Source of the DNA: Pseudomonadota bacterium | Lineage (GTDB): Bacteria; Myxococcota_A; Polyangia; Polyangiales; Polyangiaceae | Assembly (NCBI GenBank): GCA_023460875.1 | Contig: JAEWOQ010000319.1 | Location: 1 to 7,726, forward strand | Length of the DNA: 7,726 bases | Direction: 5' to 3' | Shown: positions 5,113-7,726 of the stretch, piece after piece | How positions within the stretch are numbered: the first letter of the stretch is position 1 | Layout of the letters: every line of letters starts with the position of its first letter | The notes under the pieces: model-generated | Databases searched by the model: none | What the model saw: only the letters and a program-made list of their open reading frames with translations | Told to the model about the DNA's origin: nothing | Program-made: the position numbers and the translations under genes

Positions 5113-7583
5113 TCCACCGACGCATCGCCGCCGCGGCCGTGCTCGCGGCGCACCTCTTCTGTGCGCCCGCGTTCGCCCTGGAGCTCTCCGTCGCCGAGCC
5201 CACCCCCACCCTCGTGGGGACGAGCACCCGCTTCGAGGCGAAGGTGACGGACGTGAGCGGAGCCGTCGAGATCCGCTGGACCTTCGGTGACGGCGAGGCG
5301 ACGGAGTTCACCGAGGGGGCCACCGCGGTGACGCACACCTACGCGGCGCCGGGGCACTACTCGGTCATCGTCGTGGCGCGGGACGACTCGGGGTTCCAGA
5401 GCCGCTCCTTCGTGCACACGGTGCACACCCAGCCCACGGCTCGCCCTCCCCAGAGCGCCAGCCCGCTCGCGTACCTGCCCGAGCGGAACTACGTCGTCAC
5501 GGCCAACACGGACAACGACACGGTGACCGTCGTCGACGCCGGCGCTTTGGAGACCGTGGCGGAGATCCCCGTGTTCGACGAGCCGGTGGCGGTCGCCCTG
5601 GCCCCCGACGGGAAGCTCTGGGTCGTTCACCGCGCCGATTACGCGGTCGCCATCGTCGATCTGGACACGCTGAAGGTGACGGGGTTCTTCCGCTTGCCCT
5701 ACGCGAGCCAACCGATGGGGATCGTCTTCGGCGCGAGCGGGGACGCCTACGCGGCCCTGATGGCGACGGGCGAGGTGGCGCGGATCGACGCGGCGACGGG
5801 GGAGCTCCGCGAGCGCCGCTTCGTCGCGCCCTGGCTGCGAGGCATCAGCCTGAGCGGCGACCAGGAGCACCTCTGGCTGACGCGCTTCGTCTCCCCGGAG
5901 GGTCGTGGAGAGGTCTACCAGGTCGACGCGGCGACCCTCGACGTCGTCGCGCGCGTCGATCTCCTGGAGGACACCACGACCGAGGACTCCAGCGTGCAGG
6001 GCCGGGGGCTCCCCAACTACCTCTTCTCCGTGGCGATCTCTCCCGACGGGAAGGAAGCCTGGGTCCCGGGGAAGAAGGACAACATGGCGCGCGGGCTGCA
6101 GCGGGATGGCCTCGCGCTCACCCAGGACAACACCGTGCGCCCGCTCCTCGCGATCCTCGACCTCGAGGCGCAACAGGAGCTCTCGGAGTGGCGCATCGAC
6201 CTCGATGATCGAAACCTGCCGCGCCACGTGACCTTCAGCCCCCTGGGCGACTACGCCTTCGTGTCGATCTACGGATCGGACATGGTCGAGGTGTGGGACG
6301 GCTACACCAAGAACCTCGTCACCGGCATGCGCGGCTCGAAGGGGCCCGTCGGGACGGTCCTCAGCGCCGAGGAGCGCCTGTTCGTCCTGGGCGACTCGTC
6401 GCGGAACCTCCTCGTCTACGACGTGAGCGGCGTCTTGTCCGGCGCCGACCACACGACGCGCCTCCTCGGCGAGATCGATCTGGTCGCCAACGAGAAGCTG
6501 TCCGCCGAGGTGCTGTACGGCAAGCAGCTGTTCGGCAACGCCGACGACCCGCGCATGGCGCGTGAAGGGTATCTCAGCTGCGCGTCGTGCCACGTGGACG
6601 GCCTCGACGACGGGCGCGTCTGGGACTTCTTCGATCGCGGCGAGGGCTTCCGCAACACGACGGCGCTGGTGGGGCGCCGCGGTATGGGACATGGCCCCGT
6701 GCACTGGTCGGCGAACTTCGACGAGATCCAGGACTTCGAGGGGGACATCCGCCACGCCCAGGGCGGCCTGGGGTTCATGACGAACGAGGACTACGAGTCC
6801 GGCACGCGCAGCAGCTCGCTGGGCGATCCGAAGGCCGGCCTCAGCCCCGAGCTCGACGCCATCGCCGCCTACGTGGCCTCTCTGGAGACGATCCCGCGCA
6901 GCCCCTACCGCAACCCGGACGGCACCCTGACGGACGACGCGGTGGCGGGGCGCGAGATCTTCCTGCGGCTCGGCTGCGACTCCTGCCACGCGGGCGACGA
7001 CTTCACGGACAGCGCTCCGGGAGCGCTGCGCGACGTCGGCACCCTGGGCCCTGACTCCGGGAGCCGCTTGGGAGCGGAGCTCCCCGGCATCGACACGCCG
7101 ACGCTACTCGGCGTCTGGCAGACGGCCCCCTATCTCCACGACGGCTCCGCGCCCACCCTGCGCGACGTCCTGACGACCCGGAACCCGGAGGGCAAGCACG
7201 GCGACACGAGCGACCTCACGGAGGACGAGCTCGACCAGCTCGTCGCGTACCTGCTGCAAATCGACCAGGGCCTGCCGCCGACGGAGCTCGTGCTCCCCAG
7301 CGACCCCGGCGGCGCTGGAGGAGCCGGCGGCGCCGATGGAGCCCCCTCGGACGACCCGGACCCGAGCGACCCAGGCGACCCCGGCGCCCATCCGGACGGG
7401 AACTCCGCCTCGGCGGCGGGCTGCGGCTGCGAGCTCTCCCGCTCGTCTGGCCCCTCCCGGTCAGGCGCCGCTTGGTGGTGCGCGCTCCTGCTGCTCGGCG
7501 GGCTCGCGCGACGAAGTTGGAGACGCGATCGCGCACATGCCGGAGCTTGCCGCTCGCCTCGAAAGCCTCTCCAACGATGGTGA
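5109..7583 (+). CDS. Surface di-heme peroxidase-like protein with PKD, propeller and MYXO-CTERM-like tail
   Basis: The 824-residue protein starts with a signal peptide (1-24, cleavage after AFA). A PKD domain follows (about 25-108, with WTFGDGE and HTYAAPGHYSV). Next is a YVTN-type beta-propeller (about 120-460, with VVTANTDNDTVTVVD). A cytochrome domain (about 465-735) has two heme c sites, CASCH 491-495 and CDSCH 623-627. It includes GMGHGPVHW (525-533), FDEIQDFEGD and TPTLLGVWQTAPYLHDGS (663-680), the signature of di-heme cytochrome c peroxidase/MauG relatives. A Gly/Asp/Pro linker (about 743-765) leads to GCGC with Cys772 and Cys774, a hydrophobic segment (786-800) and RRSWRRDR (801-808), a MYXO-CTERM-like sorting signal. 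Sixteen further residues follow the Arg cluster, which is unusual. The start overlaps the previous stop as ATGA, implying translational coupling. Redox activity is expected, the substrate is unknown, and peroxidase activity is only a family-level guess. Confidence 0.93.
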   Translation: MIHRRIAAAAVLAAHLFCAPAFALELSVAEPTPTLVGTSTRFEAKVTDVSGAVEIRWTFGDGEATEFTEGATAVTHTYAAPGHYSVIVVARDDSGFQSRSFVHTVHTQPTARPPQSASPLAYLPERNYVVTANTDNDTVTVVDAGALETVAEIPVFDEPVAVALAPDGKLWVVHRADYAVAIVDLDTLKVTGFFRLPYASQPMGIVFGASGDAYAALMATGEVARIDAATGELRERRFVAPWLRGISLSGDQEHLWLTRFVSPEGRGEVYQVDAATLDVVARVDLLEDTTTEDSSVQGRGLPNYLFSVAISPDGKEAWVPGKKDNMARGLQRDGLALTQDNTVRPLLAILDLEAQQELSEWRIDLDDRNLPRHVTFSPLGDYAFVSIYGSDMVEVWDGYTKNLVTGMRGSKGPVGTVLSAEERLFVLGDSSRNLLVYDVSGVLSGADHTTRLLGEIDLVANEKLSAEVLYGKQLFGNADDPRMAREGYLSCASCHVDGLDDGRVWDFFDRGEGFRNTTALVGRRGMGHGPVHWSANFDEIQDFEGDIRHAQGGLGFMTNEDYESGTRSSSLGDPKAGLSPELDAIAAYVASLETIPRSPYRNPDGTLTDDAVAGREIFLRLGCDSCHAGDDFTDSAPGALRDVGTLGPDSGSRLGAELPGIDTPTLLGVWQTAPYLHDGSAPTLRDVLTTRNPEGKHGDTSDLTEDELDQLVAYLLQIDQGLPPTELVLPSDPGGAGGAGGADGAPSDDPDPSDPGDPGAHPDGNSASAAGCGCELSRSSGPSRSGAAWWCALLLLGGLARRSWRRDRAHAGACRSPRKPLQRW

Positions 7584-7726
7584 CGATCGCCAGGTCCCTG
7601 CGCGCCACGCCATACAGGTCGCCGAGGAAGCGGCAGGACGCTGGATGTTCACTGTTCAGGGGCGCCCAACGAGCGCGTCTCATCGCCAACGGGATGAGAT
7701 CTGTGGGCTGATGGGGCTCCGCACGA
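7537..7726 (+). other. Open frame running off the right edge, coding doubtful
   Basis: A plus-strand frame with ATG at 7537 stays open to the end of the window (63 residues so far, MPELAARLESLSNDG onward, then ARHAIQVAEEAAGRWMFTV). It overlaps the end of the di-heme protein gene in another frame. The protein looks plausibly helical, but there is no strong ribosome binding site; GGAG lies about 14 bases upstream. One minus-strand frame over the same bases (GDLYGVARRDLAIVTIVGEA, about 7620-7560) has even stronger G/C third positions, so a gene end or remnant on the other strand is an equal possibility. I recognise no family, and no terminator is seen after 7583. Confidence 0.22.

Noticed and set aside
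5058..6989. 643-residue minus-strand open frame
   Set aside because: It is antisense to the di-heme protein, with no domain-like motifs and a composition typical of a GC-bias shadow.

Overview
The window looks like chromosomal DNA of a myxobacterium (order Polyangiales or a relative). It is very GC-rich with strongly G/C-biased third codon positions. The last complete gene ends in a MYXO-CTERM-type surface-sorting tail, and two adjacent secreted proteins carry the Gly/Ala/Pro linkers common in that group. This assignment comes from protein character only; no marker gene is present.

Layout: (1) 1-217, the N-terminal part of a minus-strand gene that runs off the left edge. (2) About 328-1237, a repeat-rich stretch without a convincing gene. 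It holds three 52-bp tandem units (328-483) and then a degenerate 21-bp array of about 31 units (576-1237). (3) About 1240-1611, a protein-like plus-strand frame without a good start, perhaps the remnant of a secreted protein. (4) 1780-3235, a HigBA-type toxin-antitoxin locus. It has a short palindrome suitable as an operator, then a HigB/RelE-superfamily toxin frame whose predicted start codon reads ATA. The overlapping antitoxin is a HigA-type HTH protein fused to an ImmA/IrrE (M78/DUF955) zinc metallopeptidase domain. (5) 3236-3453, an intergenic stretch with short palindromes. (6) 3454-7583, a two-gene operon joined by an ATGA overlap. It encodes an LVIVD-type beta-propeller lipoprotein with a C-terminal Ig-like domain, and a large secreted protein with PKD, YVTN-type propeller and di-heme cytochrome c peroxidase-like domains plus a MYXO-CTERM-like anchor. 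(7) 7584-7726, unassigned sequence with an open frame running off the right edge.

How the genes work together: the toxin and antitoxin form a self-contained module, probably autoregulated through the HTH of the antitoxin, whose less strict codon use by eye suggests a separate origin. The two secreted proteins are probably co-translated and both end up on the cell surface, one by lipidation and one by the MYXO-CTERM route. They may form a surface redox complex, but no substrate can be read from the sequence. The features most worth a second look are the toxin's ATA start, the antitoxin-protease fusion with its operator-like palindrome, the 21-bp array, and the surface di-heme/propeller operon with an unusual tail after its sorting signal.
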